Below, one piece after another: positions 39,766 to 50,908 of a stretch of DNA of 64,000 nt (positions are counted from its first letter, which is position 1; every line of letters starts with the position of its first letter). The notes under the pieces are model-generated. The model had not been told where the DNA came from, did not search any database, and saw only the letters and a list, made by a program, of their open reading frames with translations. Made by a program: the position numbers and the translations under genes. Source of the DNA: Oegoconia quadripuncta (taxonomy: Eukaryota > Arthropoda > Insecta > Lepidoptera > Autostichidae); contig OX438744.1 of the NCBI GenBank assembly GCA_949316235.1, positions 30,810,778-30,874,777 of the forward strand. The letters are read 5' to 3'.

Positions 39766-41978
39766 TGCCGAGTATCTATTTATGTCAACCTCATAAGTTA
39801 TTCTAGACCTGCTGAACTATAATGTTAACCATCGTTGTTAGAAGCTACATCATAACTACAGCCTTCGAAACTCAGTGAAACCTTACAAATAAAGCACTTG
39901 CTGTGAAACTAATCTACGTTTATGGGTTAAGTAACTGGATAATGCGGTTCAGATGTTTAGCCTTAAGAAGCGATTAGACCTCACTTGCCTTAGAATTAAT
40001 CCAGTTTTATCATCAATGAGTCAATAATTCATTTTGAATTAATTGCGTAATAAAAACAGGACTAAGTTAGCGATTGTGTGTTTCGAAAACAGTATTTCTG
40101 GACATTTTCTCGATGGAAAATAAATCCATATTCATCCAACTCTATTATAAGTTGTAACAGTTGTACTTAATTTTTGTTTTTATTTTTATTACTGTGAAAT
40201 AAGGCTACTTTGTGTAAGAATAACACGAAGCAGAATGATTGTTGCGTCGAATATTTTTGTATGTGTTTCTGTAATATGCAAATAAACGTTTTATCTATCC
40301 ATCTACCATAGTTACGTCTGAAAGTACTAAAAAATAGCTGATATTAAAATAATATAATAAAACGTAAATATTTTACATAGAACTTTCAGTGAAACGAGTA
40401 ATTAACCCAAATATGATCTAGTGATTATATGTTTTACATTTACGAAATATACATTAGTTTCGAAATAAAAAGTACTAAGTTTTTTCGTGCGCGCGTGTAG
40501 ACTTATGCACATGTGCACGCGTGGAGTAGAAAGGACCACTCATGACCAATCGCCCCTTAATATATTTTTTTTGTAACTGGAATAAAATATTCACATCAAA
40601 ACGTTCGCTTTTTGACGTTACTCCAAGTTGGTTTGAAATGGTTCTAAAGTGCGCAAAAACGGAAAATATCTGGACTATATGTAGTTAACACGTGACCTTA
40701 ACTGAAGATAAGGCCCAAGATGGAAGCGCGCTCTCAAATAATGAATTTAAAAACAGTTGTTTCTTTGGGAAAGTTGTTAGTCATTGATAGGAAACTTAAA
40801 AAAGAGTTTTTTTTATTAACCGGATTCGCGTCTGACCACAACTTCACCTGATGGAGAATGACGATGTAGAGGTAGTTTCTTTCAAGACTTTATATTTGAT
40901 TTTTTTTATTTATTTTATTTTAACACTTTATTGTACACAAACATAAAGAAATGGACATTAACAAAGATTTAGGAAAAATGTACAAAGGGCGAACTTATCT
41001 CTATAAGAGATCTCTTCCAGCAAACCCGTGAGAGCGAAATTTGATGCAAAAGGTAGACATAAAGTGTACACGAAACAGAAGAAACAAAAAATTTTAAAAA
41101 TATCATATAATAGAATAAAACCAAAATAATACAATAAATGAAAAAATTACCCAACATAAATACTAAATGAATATAATTATTGTAGGTAAGATCCATATTT
41201 TTAAGCTCCATGTTTAATGTTTATACCTACTCTTGGTCTGCAATAAAGAATATTTTTATTGAGTATTTGTGTTGTAAGGATTTTTTCAATTTTTTCTTAT
41301 CACACGACTTATTCTACTCTAGTGTATTACGACCATCATACTTCTTAATTTTTGCTCCAAAGACGCAAAATGTTTTTTCACATTACACGTCTATTGGAGT
41401 AGGTGGTCTATGGCTGAGAGTAAGAACCATATCCTTTAAATAAAATGTAAATTATAAATATTATTATACATTAATCTGTTTGTCTTAGTTACTAATTTTG
41501 TAATGAAATAATAGGTACCTTTAATATTTATAAAAAAAGACCCGAGGGAAGAAACCACCTCTAAAATTGCGGCAAATATTCTGCCACACCGAAACACCCT
41601 TACATTATGACATCGTAATCTTCGATTAGTCGATGGCCTCTCTCCATCCCTTAATGAGTGAAGAGGACAGAAGATGGGCTCGGATAGCAAAGTCAAAATT
41701 AATCTAATTAATTCACTTCACTTCCACTTAGCTATGGAACAATGAGATACTCTGGTGTGGTACCCTAATTTGCTTTTAAGCTAGTCAACTGATTTGGGGG
41801 TTTGCTTGTTATTATTATATATTTCACATCATGCAAAAAAGGGGTGTTCTAAGTTTGAAGCCTATGTTGTTTAATGTATATCGAAACAGCCGTTTCGAAG
41901 AAAACTATTAACACATAATAATATGCTTGTTTGTTTGTAAATGCTTGACGTACTTCATAAAATATATACATTCCAACT
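39766..41978. other. Mostly unassigned, with three LINE tails
   Basis: 40140-40300 is family N (AATAACACGAAGCAGAATGA, TTGTATGTGTTTCTGTAATA, TGCAAATAAACG), repeated at 54480 and 59350. 40811-40885 is a LINE-B tail scrap. 40920-41035 is a LINE-O tail (ACTTATCTCTATAAGAGATC). The remaining sequence is AT-rich and unrecognised. Confidence 0.5.
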
Positions 41979-42174
41979 AATATTATAAATGCGAAAGTTT
42001 GTGTGTGTGTATGTATGTTTGTTACCTCTTCACGTCTATACGGCTGGACGGATTTGGATTAAATTTGGTGGGTAGACAGATTAGGGCCTGGATTAAAATA
42101 TAGACAAAATTTTTTGCTGATCCGATTTTGATAAAACCTTCCACGCGGACGAAGTCGCGGGCGAAAAGCTAGTT
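41979..42174 (+). mobile_element. Lep1-like Helitron, complete
   Basis: Begins CTAATATTATAAATGCGAAA and ends CGGACGAAGTCGCGGGCGAA then AAGCTAGT. Internal CGTCTATACGGCTGGACGGA and GGTGGGTAGACAGATTAGGG. Both termini are present with flanking A and T, which makes it the best copy here. It has no coding capacity. Confidence 0.85.
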
Positions 42175-42181
42175 TCTTTGT

Positions 42182-42255
42182 TTCATCATCATCATCAGCC
42201 CGTTAACATCTCACTGCGGGGATATAGGCCTTCCCTCGTATAATGAGGGAGAACA
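42182..42255 (-). mobile_element. SINE-3 tail fragment
   Basis: TCATCATCATCATCAGCCCG, TTAACATCTCACTGCGGGGA and TCCCTCGTATAATGAGGGAG. Confidence 0.8.
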
Positions 42256-42997
42256 GGTAAATAAAGAAGATTTCTTTGTTTCTTTATTCGTCAATTAATC
42301 AATTAATATTTCAATTCAATTATTATTGTGAAATGTTCTTTGTCGTTATACGTCAATGCGTTTGTCAATTTTTTTTTATAATGGAATACCACAAATTTTG
42401 TTCCTTTTATATTTTTGTGTGGTGTTTTTTGGTCGTATCTAAACGGCCTATTATGTTACTCGAACCGTAACCTAATTCTCCTGTCATAATGGCTTTAGTC
42501 CTAATTTCACTTTAGTCCCTTGTGACATTACAGACATAAACACCAAAACCTATAAAACTTTTGATATAAGCCCAGTGTCTGTGACGAACGGACGGCAAAA
42601 TATTTTGTGTATTTATTTTGGCCAGGATCTTTTACTTGTACCGCAAGTAACTGTATTAATTATTAATAATAATATTTTGTTTGTTCCAGGTAATTTGCGG
42701 GCGGGTGTTTCTAATGAGTGCAGCGCTAAATTGATATCTTTACCCCTTTCTCCCCTAAGGGTAAAGTGTAATGGGTAAATGAGTCAGCAATGTTATCAAA
42801 GGGCAGGCTTTGAAACAATATTTTAGTCTTTACTTAGGAAATCAATTTGTTACAGAAACAGGGTAAAGAAAATCCTTTGTTTCATGCTGTTTTTAATCGA
42901 CCTTCGGAGGGTGTTCGTTGGTTATGGATTTTTCTTTAATGAAAATTATTTAAGCAAGGCAAGAGGAATGATACACAATGTCGAATGTCGGGTAAGT
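42256..42997. other. Unassigned sequence
   Basis: No repeat or gene recognised. Frames of 64-67 codons lack any feature. Confidence 0.4.
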
Positions 42998-43292
42998 TAG
43001 AAAAGGCATGAGAGTAGAATCAATGCAGTGGAAATGCGTTCACTGTGTAGTATGTGTGGACTTTGAATGATAGATTAAAGAATTGTATAATTAAAGAAAG
43101 TATGACCACAGATTACCAATAAGTTACTAAAGTAAGTATGACGTGCAACGTGACGTAGTGAGTAAGATAGAAAGAGGTATGTTAAGGTATGGTATGCCCA
43201 TACAGAACGAATGAGTGAAAGAAGATTAACGAAAGCAATATATGACGAAAGCGTAAATGGAAGGGTCAGTAAAGGTCGACCAAGAAGGACGT
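42998..43292 (+). pseudogene. LINE-F coding remnant
   Basis: Matches the coding end of LINE-F across several frames. ACGTAGTGAGTAAGATAGAA, then GAACGAATGAGTGAAAGAAG and GGTCGACCAAGAAGGAC correspond to DVVxKIER, ERMSERR and GRPRRT. Stops and shifts are frequent. It ends where a SINE-1 poly-T begins. Confidence 0.75.
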
Positions 43293-43475
43293 TCTTTTTT
43301 TGTGGACACAGGGGATTAGCACTTGACCTCAATCAAACGTGATGTTAAGTGAAGATGAGGCCGAAGGTGGTAGCGTACTGACCCGGAAACCCCATCTTAT
43401 TTGGAGGACTGGCTATCTTATCTCTGACAATCGGACCACAACAATGCTATTAACATTGCTGTTTCCAGGCGGCAG
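43293..43475 (-). mobile_element. SINE-1 tail half
   Basis: TTCTTTTTTTGTGGACACAG, AATCAAACGTGATGTTAAGT to TTAACATTGCTGTTTCCAGG CGGCAG. The head is missing. A SINE-2 tail follows directly. Confidence 0.85.
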
Positions 43476-43575
43476 TATATCAACCATCTGGTAACAACAC
43501 AAGCCTATAGTCGATTACTGTGGAACTAGATGGCGCTGTGTGTATGTCTACTTACTTATTTATTATTACTTAAGC
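43476..43575 (+). mobile_element. SINE-2 (subfamily a) tail fragment
   Basis: TATATCAACCATCTGGTAAC, ACAAGCCTATAGTCGATTAC and GGAACTAGATGGCGCTGTGT, ending in TTATTTATTATTA. Confidence 0.8.
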
Positions 43576-44263
43576 TCTTTAGAAGCTAAGGAGAGCCTGG
43601 GGAGAAGACAGGTTCAAACTTAAAAATTCAAGCATTTATTTCAACATACATGATCATTTGTTAAATGTCAATTTAAATCTACTGAATGGTAGGGCTTATT
43701 GCATTTATCTGTCAGTCAGTATGTCCAGATGTCAGAGATGATCATCGAAAAAACATTCAATAAATACAGGCTGTAAAGAAAAAAAATTTTTTTTTGGATC
43801 AAAATTTGACATTTTTTTTTTGCTTTCCAATTGTGGTCTACTATCCATTCTTTCATTATATAACACGTTTTAGTATACATAATAGTCAAGTACATAGGTT
43901 TCGATCTTTATGTAAGTGTGCATTTTAAGTGTCTATTAGGTGTAGACACGTTAAAAGGTTGAAAGTAGAATGTTTCTGTGGATAATATAAGGGTGGCCCA
44001 CCCACCACACTTAGCATCGGCTATTTACCACTATTAAGAGGGTAAGAAAGGGCCGAATAAAGGTGCACTTACACTCGAAGCGGTCGCGTGAAATTGATTT
44101 GTTGAAAGTTGGAGTGGTCGTGTAGCGGTACCAGATTTTTGTTCAATTTCTAGGGTTCCGTAGCCGTAACAAAAACGGAACGGATATCTTAGCAATATCG
44201 AATACTAGTATATCGATATTTATCTGATCTGTGACGAGTAATAACCATGACCATGACGAGTAA
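43576..44263. other. Unassigned, with a LINE-P scrap
   Basis: About 43651-43750 (AAGCATTTATTTCAACATAC, TGTCAGTCAGTATGTCCAGA) is the inverse of the LINE-P end. About 44149-44180 (TAGGGTTCCGTAGCCGTAAC) resembles a dispersed GGTTCCGTA repeat seen in many insects. The rest is unrecognised. Confidence 0.45.
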
Positions 44264-44456
44264 GTACCGTGATCAAATCGGGGACGTCTTAAAGAAAGGC
44301 CAAGTCATGAGTACTCTAAACTGACCAGCATATATGAACAACGTTATGAGAGTGAATGAAGCAAAAGACGTGTGTCAGGATCGTAGCAAGTGGAAGTCTG
44401 TGGTCTCTGCCTACCCCTACGGGAAACAGGCGTGACTTTAGTATGTATGTATGACG
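44264..44456 (+). pseudogene. LINE-F end with 3' UTR
   Basis: GATCAAATCGGGGACGTCTT (the DQIGDVL codons), then ACGTTATGAGAGTGAATGAA, GACGTGTGTCAGGATCGTAG and CTACGGGAAACAGGCGTGAC, ending TATGTATGTATGA. A clean 3' terminus of the family, in which DQIGDVL is still readable. Confidence 0.8.
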
Positions 44457-44887
44457 AGTAATCGTACGCTCAAGTAATCCAAATCTCGATAGATCGATAT
44501 GTGATTAGATTGAGAAAAAGAGGAATAATGAGAATTGCTCAAAAAGTATGTTTTCAACTATGCGTGTCAAAAATCTGAACTAAATGTGTATGTGCTATTT
44601 ATTATTTAAGCATTTTGTTTGGAAACTAGCAATATTTAGATTTGTCGTCGCCAGCGATAAATTAGCGACGGATTTATATGGTCGTATGGCTATCAAATAC
44701 GTGATTTGCAACAAGAAGTGAATAGAATTATTGTTAGGTCTGCACATCGAAAATGGTCATTCACATTGTTACCAACCGTCAAAGGAGACTGACCACTTAG
44801 AACATCTAGAAGCATGAGTGACTTTGACAATTATCACCGACGCTTGAATAGATGTAAGCTTATTGATCATGGAATTTGAGCAGAAGG
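44457..44887. other. Unassigned sequence
   Basis: No repeat or coding signal recognised. Confidence 0.4.
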
Positions 44888-45101
44888 AATTGTAGACTAG
44901 TCTGGACGAACCTCACTGATTGTACGCGAGGGCCGAGTTATATTGCACTATGTTTTCACCGGGTAGCAACTGGTTCCATATCATCGATGACACTATCTTA
45001 TATGGACTGGCACCGTCCCAGTCGCTAGCAACGCCCAGTTTTTCCCGACATATTTAAAAAGAACATATATTTTTACGTTGTTGATATTTCGTATGTACAT
45101 G
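44888..45101 (+). repeat. Host repeat G, copy 2
   Basis: AATTGTAGACTAGTCTGGAC, CCTCACTGATTGTACGCGAG, CACTATCTTATATGGACTGG to TGATATTTCGTATGTACATG (45082-45101). It equals copy 1 at 37916-38504 without the SINE-1. Sequence after the LINE-G insert (45611 on) is probably the rest of the host repeat. Confidence 0.8.
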
Positions 45102-45610
45102 GATGAAATGGCGACAGGTTTCGGGGATTACGTGTGACCCACGGATGCTCCTGAAACTCAAGGGGAAAATTTACAAGATCATTATAAGACCTGGCACCAT
45201 GTATGGATCTGAATGTTTGTCAATGAAAGTGACGAATGAAATTAGAATGCATGTGGCAGAGATGAGAATGCTAAGATGGATGTGTGGTGTGACTAGAATG
45301 GATAAGATCAGGAATGAGTATATCAGAGGAAGTCTGAAATTGGCACCAATAACAGAAAAGATGGGGAGTAATAGGTTAGCATGGTTTGGGCACTTTACGA
45401 GGAGGGATGAAAGGCACGTAACGAGAGGAGTGCTAAGTATGAATGGCTAGGGATACAGAGGTAGAGAAGCAGGTGTTGGTAGACTGCGTAAGGAATGATA
45501 TGTGTGTGAAAGGGGTGAGTCCGGTGATGACGGCTGAGAGAGGAGAGTGGAAGAGGAAGACGTTGTGTTGTGCCGACCCCACCTAGAGTGGGATAAGGGC
45601 AGGAAAATGA
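45102..45610 (+). pseudogene. LINE-G (RTE-like) insertion, copy 2, with target duplication
   Basis: A 116-codon open frame from 45103 encodes LKLKGKIYKIIIRPGTMYGS, MHVAEMRMLRWMCGVTRMDK, IRNEYIRGSLKLAPITEKMG and SNRLAWFGHFTRRDERHVTR before a stop at 45448. Further codons (GDDGxRGEWKRKTLCCADPT-like) lie in other frames. The element ends TGGGATAAGGGCAGGAAAAT. It is bounded by a 20-bp direct repeat, 45082-45101 and 45611-45630, 19 of 20 identical, which I read as its target-site duplication. So 509 bp of a 5'-truncated LINE is delimited on both sides. Confidence 0.85.
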
Positions 45611-45630
45611 TGATATTTCGTATGTATATG

Positions 45631-46350
45631 TTTTGTCTGCTGTTGTTTATTATAAGTCTGTGATTATTGGTCAGACAAATGCACCAGCGTGCAGGTGGCT
45701 TCTCGAGCGCTGCTTTGACAGTGTCAAGGAATATATGGAATATATGAAAATATAATAATGTATAATTGTTTTTGACATACATATATTCTTTTATTCATGC
45801 ATCGGCTTTATTATATAATTGAGTTGTTGTTGTTTTGCGTATTTTTTTTTTTTGGTTTTGTTAATGTAGTATCGCTGTCTAATATTTGTATGTCTGTTTG
45901 CAGGTTGAATACAATAGACCTTTTATAAAAAATAAGGTCTGTTATACTACTGTATTCTCGCAAATAAACGATATATCTTATCTTCTTGTAACGAATATCA
46001 CTTTTCAACCCATGTAAAACATAATGTATTTTTTTATTGCAAACAAAAAATCCACTTCCATATATGACACACTGTATATTACTTAACAAAATATTCCTTT
46101 CATCTCAACCATCCGAACTAAATGTGTACTCGTTAAAATTCAGTGCGAATTTAGAGGGAATTTTAAGTGAAGCCACCATCGGAAGCCTCCAACGGACCCT
46201 TTGGGCCGTACATTCGAATATTTGCAAATATTTCCCTGTCTGAAATTTAATATATACCTTTTGAGCCTTTCGTAAGCTACAATAATACCTACGTATTTTC
46301 AATGTATAATTATGACTTTTTAAAAGCCCGCACGAATTCTAGGTCATATA
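45631..46350. other. Unassigned sequence
   Basis: The first 100 bp (TTTTGTCTGCTGTTGTTTAT, CAGCGTGCAGGTGGCTTCTC) may continue host repeat G. The rest is unrecognised. A 92-codon minus-strand frame at 45811-46089 is rich in Ile, Lys and Asn and has no domain. Confidence 0.4.
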
Positions 46351-46752
46351 TACAGGGTGAATTTGAATTCGTATAATTCCTGTTTACTGGTGACTCCACT
46401 CCTCATTACGATCAACTTTCCCCAAGGAACCATAGCCGAATTCGATCAAAAAATTTTCGATTCAAATTCGATTCGATACAAAGTAACAATTCTAAAACCA
46501 TCAAGTCCAACAATATTCGGCTGAATTCGGCTATGGTTCCTAGTGCAAAGTTGTTCGTAATCAGGAGTGAAGTCAGCAGCCGAAAGTTGTTGGACTTCCA
46601 TACTAAAGTTTGTTTCAGAATGGTTTACTTTGTTTTGGGTAATCGAAAAATTTTTGATCGAATTCGACTAAGGTTCCTTGGGGAAAGTTATTCGTAATCA
46701 GCAGTGGCGTCACCAGTTAATGGGAATTACACGAATTCAAATTCACCCTGTA
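46351..46752. mobile_element. Foldback MITE with TACAGGGTGA ends
   Basis: The left 110 bp and right 110 bp are inverted repeats sharing TACAGGGTGAATTTGAATTC, then ACTGGTGAC, AACTTTCCCCAAGGAACC and CGAATTCGATCAAAAA. A third, internal plus-strand copy of the inner part lies at about 46523-46580 (CGGCTATGGTTCCTAGTGCA, TCGTAATCAGGAGTGAAGTC). TA flanks the ends. It is non-coding; Tc1/mariner-like by its TA target, otherwise unclassified. Confidence 0.8.
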
Positions 46753-48550
46753 TAAAATCATTTCTTATTTACTTTAACGTATTTTCTCTCATGAACAGTT
46801 GTTTGGATGGTTTTTTTTTATGATTGACTGGATTCGCGTTTGACCACAATCGCACCTGATGGAAAGTGACGATGTGGTAATGCTGTTCAAATCAATTAGG
46901 TAGTTTATTAACAACTTACATTCACATGACCTTAGCATGTAAGCTTTAAGTCAAATTAACATAAGTAAATTATAAATAAAATTTAACAAAAGTATACATT
47001 TACAAAACAATTACAATTATATTATAATAATACAAATGAAGAACAAATTAAAATTATAATAAAAATATAGGAGTCAAATTAAGAATTAAATACCGTACAA
47101 TAAAACTTTCATCCAACATGTTTGAAATATAAAAGCATGACACTTACAGAAAAAGGGACATCAACCACTGAGCTTCGAGTCAGGATTGATTCCAAATATC
47201 ATCTAACTGAAAGCAGGAATCTCCACTGTGATCTAGGCCCCATAAAGAAGGGTAATGTATTTCGGGTGTATGTATGTAGAGCGTTGTGTTACCTCCTGCA
47301 ACCAACTAACTTGACCGATTTTGATGTGCAAGGTGTCGTTGGATTCGCCTTGATCCCCAGTTAAAATTTTTGAAATAAATGCAGCGATCGTGCGACGTAC
47401 ATCTCGTTCAGAATTCGATTTTATAATTTTCGACGGTAGGTATAAAGTAACTGGTTAACATTCTTTGACGCCAAGTATACCTTACACACTCTTATTGCTC
47501 ATTCGTTCAACACAACAAGAAAGCCATTAGCAAAACCAAAGCGAGAACTGAAACTTAACTACGGCGCTCTTTAAAAATCCACTAAGGTTTAACGATGTAG
47601 CGATAGAAAAATCCTAATGCGATACGAGATGAGGCACGGACTGCAAAAACTGGTGGGAATCGGCTTAGCATAGCATATTAAGGAGATTTGTCAGGGATCG
47701 ATCCGTGAAGGTACCACTTGTTCTCGATTGAATATCGCTTTTGTGAGAATTGATAGACAATTGAGTTTGCACGTTGCTGTATTTAAAAGCGACATTAACA
47801 TATATCGAGCGACGTTGGGTATAGTATAATTGAGCAGTACCGAGCAAATTTTACTGTGGATAAAAGCATCTGGAATTCATAATGAACATAGTAGTATATG
47901 ATATATATCACAGATTATCCAGCTCGTGGAAAGTTGCCCGAGCAAAAAGATTGGGAACCTGTTTAATATAAAATATCCACCAAATAATGCGTTTATTAAA
48001 AAAAAATGTTTGTGATTACTATACAACCAATAAAAATACTACACATATAGTAAGGTACGAATTCCTTACACTAAATTTCTAATACTAATTTTAATGAATG
48101 GCTTTAGGTTACTCTCAATTAATACAGTACCAAATAATATGGCTCATACACACAGCTGTAATTCATGTATCGCACCTGAATAGCGAAGGCTTGAACAAGA
48201 AAGAAATTGTATTAAATTGATTCTTTGGCACTGTATCATTTGAGAATAACAGCCATCATAACCATTAAGTTTAGTATCAATTTGTGGTAAACCGAAACTC
48301 GCCTATTTATCACTCGAAATTTACCCCAATTATAGTCGTTACGAGAACTAATAGTAACACCTAAGGGTCAGTAAGTGGATCGGTTTAACCAATGATGGAA
48401 GGTCGTCCGATACGAGATTACTTAGTAAAATGAGACGTTTGAACTAAGTTGTAACTTAGAATTTATAGCGTTTGGTTTTGAAAATTTTAACAGACGAGAA
48501 TGCAAAGATTATCTTAATATTACAAATATCTATCTAAGCTTCTGTTGGTC
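46753..48550. other. Mostly unassigned AT-rich block
   Basis: 46809-46880 is a LINE-B tail (TTTTATGATTGACTGGATTC, CACCTGATGGAAAGTGACGA). About 46905-47100 looks like a reversed AT-rich UTR. The remaining 1.4 kb contains no recognised element. An 80-codon frame at 47122-47364 has no domain. Confidence 0.4.
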
Positions 48551-49089
48551 TATACCGGATGAGTTTTTTACAATAAGGAAAAAAATAGGACATATTAGGT
48601 AAGTGAAATAGAACTTATTGGCATAGGACTTTAGTAACTTATTAGTAATCTGTGGCATAGGTAGTTCAATTTTTTTTTTATTACCATCATCGATGCACAC
48701 CCCTGCCGGAGATTGGTATGCGCGAAATTTAGTTGTAACTAAATTTTTCACCAAGTTTTATTTATTTATTTAATTTAATGATGTAATTATATGGAATAGG
48801 CTACAAACGCGACCCTCAAATGACACAATTAACTCTTTATTATGATATAATTGTGTCATTTGAGAGTCGCGTTTGTATCCACCAGTCGCATACCAATCTC
48901 AGACAGGCGCTAGGCGATGATGGTAATGAAAAAACAATAATTAAACTACCTATGCCAATAAGTTCTATGTCACTTACGTAATATGTCCTATTTTTTAATT
49001 GTGTCATATAAATAAAAATACCTATGCCAATACCTTCTATTTCACTTACATTATGCCCTATTTTGTTCCTTACGGTATCATCGGATATA
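48551..49089. mobile_element. MITE-M, large imperfect foldback
   Basis: Ends TATACCGGATGAGTTTTTTA and the complement of TATATCCGATGATACCGTAA. Inside, AGGTAAGTGAAATAGAACTT and GGCATAGGTAGTTCAATTTT at the left pair with TAAACTACCTATGCCAATAA and TTCTATGTCACTTACG at the right. The centre is a 30-bp hairpin (48802-48831 with 48848-48877, one mismatch). The related copy is at 55358-55835. Confidence 0.75.
48802..48877. repeat. 30-bp hairpin at the centre of MITE-M
   Basis: TACAAACGCGACCCTCAAAT at the left arm start and ATTTGAGAGTCGCGTTTGTA at the right arm end are complements except one base. The loop is 16 bases. Confidence 0.9.
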
Positions 49090-49166
49090 CAAAAGGAGAG
49101 CGCGGATCGATTTTCAAGAGTAGAGTTATTTACTTCAGGGTTTAAAAGACAAAACATGATGATTTT

Positions 49167-49481
49167 AACCGCCTCCGTGGCTCAATGTAAACAACATTGC
49201 GTTTACGATTCGGAGGTCGCGGGTTCGATCAGCAGCAGGGTACATGTTTAAGTACTCGGTTTGGTTGGCTGTAGGGCATTTTAAATGTCCGCCTGGTTAG
49301 CTACCACCACCTTATCTAAATCTGCCGCCAAGCAGCAATGTTAATAGCATTGTCGTGTGCCGGTTGTCAAAGATAAGATAGCCAGTCCTCCAATTAAATG
49401 CTTCCACCTTCGACCTCATCTTCACTTAACATCAGGTGTGATTGAGGTTAAGTACAAACCCGTTTGCGTAAAAAAAAAAAA
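49167..49481 (+). mobile_element. SINE-1, full length with B-box mutation
   Basis: Head AACCGCCTCCGTGGCTCAAT. The B box reads GGTTCGATCAGCAGCAGGGT instead of GGTTCGATCCCCAGCGGGGT. A section near the CCGGGTCAGTACG block is deleted. Poly-A at 49470-49481. Confidence 0.9.
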
Positions 49482-50033
49482 GAAAAATGATTTTAAGTAA
49501 GTGATATTATGGAAATCCTGCTACAAAAAATATGAGTTTTTGTGCACCCTGACACCAACCTATACATACAAGTAGGTGCAGTTTGGACTTCTCAAAATGC
49601 CCGTGGGGCCTTGTTCGAAGACAGCGCGGCTCGCTCACAGGGTATCAAGTTAAATATTTGAACGAAGTCGGGGGTCCGTCTTGTTTGTTCGTGGTCCGTC
49701 CAAACGAGCAAGTGGGTTGCCACTTTAGTTGCATTAGTGGCAGGACTAAAATAAGACTAACCCGTCTCTTTTCGCGGATATCGTAAAAGGTAGATAAAGA
49801 ATCATGCATGACGACTGATGTCATTTGATCACTAGGGCAGAAACTAGTGGCGCAGTCGCGTTTGTTATGGATTATCTAAGTTAATTGACCAGGCGTAAGA
49901 TTTAATCGAAAAACGATGACTGCCGTTAACGATTGTCGGGTTGAGAGATAGTAATGACTAACTAAATGCAATCGTAATCCCCGACGAAAAACGACAGATG
50001 TTATGTGTTTGACCGCGTTGTGTGTTTGTCTAT
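49482..50033. other. Unassigned sequence
   Basis: GTCTCTTTTCGCGGATATCG near 49768 and ATCCCCGACGAAAAACGACA near 49976 resemble short blocks repeated elsewhere (23272; 17306 and 58146 in reverse). No gene is recognised. Confidence 0.4.
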
Positions 50034-50314
50034 ATTTTTATTTATGCGCGACGGTTTCGTACTTGACCTCAATCACACCTGATGTTAAGCGAAGATGAGG
50101 TCGAAGGTGGAAGCGTACTGACCCGGAAACCCAAATATTTGGGGAACGGCTATCTTATCTCTGACAACCGGAACACAACAATGCTATTAACATTGCTGTT
50201 GGTACCACCAACCAAACCGAGTGTATATACTTAAACATGTACCCCGCTGGTGATCGAACCCGCGACCTCCGAATCGTAAACCCAGTGTTGTTTACATTGA
50301 GCCACGGAGGCGGT
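50034..50314 (-). mobile_element. SINE-1, internal deletion
   Basis: TTTTTATTTATGCGCGACGG to CATTGAGCCACGGAGGCGG. The section between TAACATTGCTG and TACCACCAACCAAACCGAGT (about 50 bp in other copies) is deleted. Confidence 0.9.
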
Positions 50315-50780
50315 TATTAGGATGTATTGATGTCAATTATCATAATTTTACAGATCAGCTGTAAACTTATGTAGGTAATGCAAAAGTCAACACGCTTACT
50401 TGTTACAGTCGAGACAATTGAACTGTCCAGTGCGCTCGTGCAAACGAAACACCACGTTAAACAACTGTCCCCAACCACAATTTGGGCAATCCGAACTTTA
50501 GCCGGTAATAGTCGCCTATCTTAGGGCTATTTCCTCTCAAGTTTCAAGATGACTTCGATGGAGACTCGTTGAGTGGCGATTTAGGTTGAAGGAAGGTAGA
50601 TAGTTTACTGAAGTTTAAAGTGCGTGGCTTTGATGATAAGGATCTTCGTAATTACCCCATTTCTGAAGTAATACTTGAGATTTACTTTGTGTTAAACTTA
50701 TAAAATTGAGTAATGCGTCAAAAATTTTGTGTTTTATAAAATTTTGATGGAGTAATATTTACGAACTCATCGTACAACAT
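50315..50780. other. Unassigned sequence
   Basis: No repeat or coding signal recognised. Confidence 0.4.
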
Positions 50781-50908
50781 TCGATCTTATGGCTTTCGCA
50801 TATTTGTCTTTTCGATTAAATGGCCCATCGGCTAAATGGCGTTTCGTTCATATGGCACTTCGATTATATGGCGTCGCACAAATGGCTTTCGCTTATATGT
50901 CTTTCGAA
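50781..50908 (+). repeat. Degenerate 13-16-bp minisatellite
   Basis: About eight units of the form TATGGC(N)CTTTCG(NN)TA: for example AATGGCGTTTCGTTCA, TATGGCACTTCGATTA and AATGGCTTTCGCTTA. Units vary by 1-5 bases. No open frame is maintained. Confidence 0.8.

Noticed and set aside
40480..40545. CG/CA-rich imperfect palindrome (GTGCGCGCGTGTAG and CATGTGCACGCGTG)
   Set aside because: The arms match only partly and alternating purine-pyrimidine sequence pairs easily by chance.
45447..45782. 111-codon minus-strand frame
   Set aside because: Antisense over the end of LINE-G and its target duplication; no domain.
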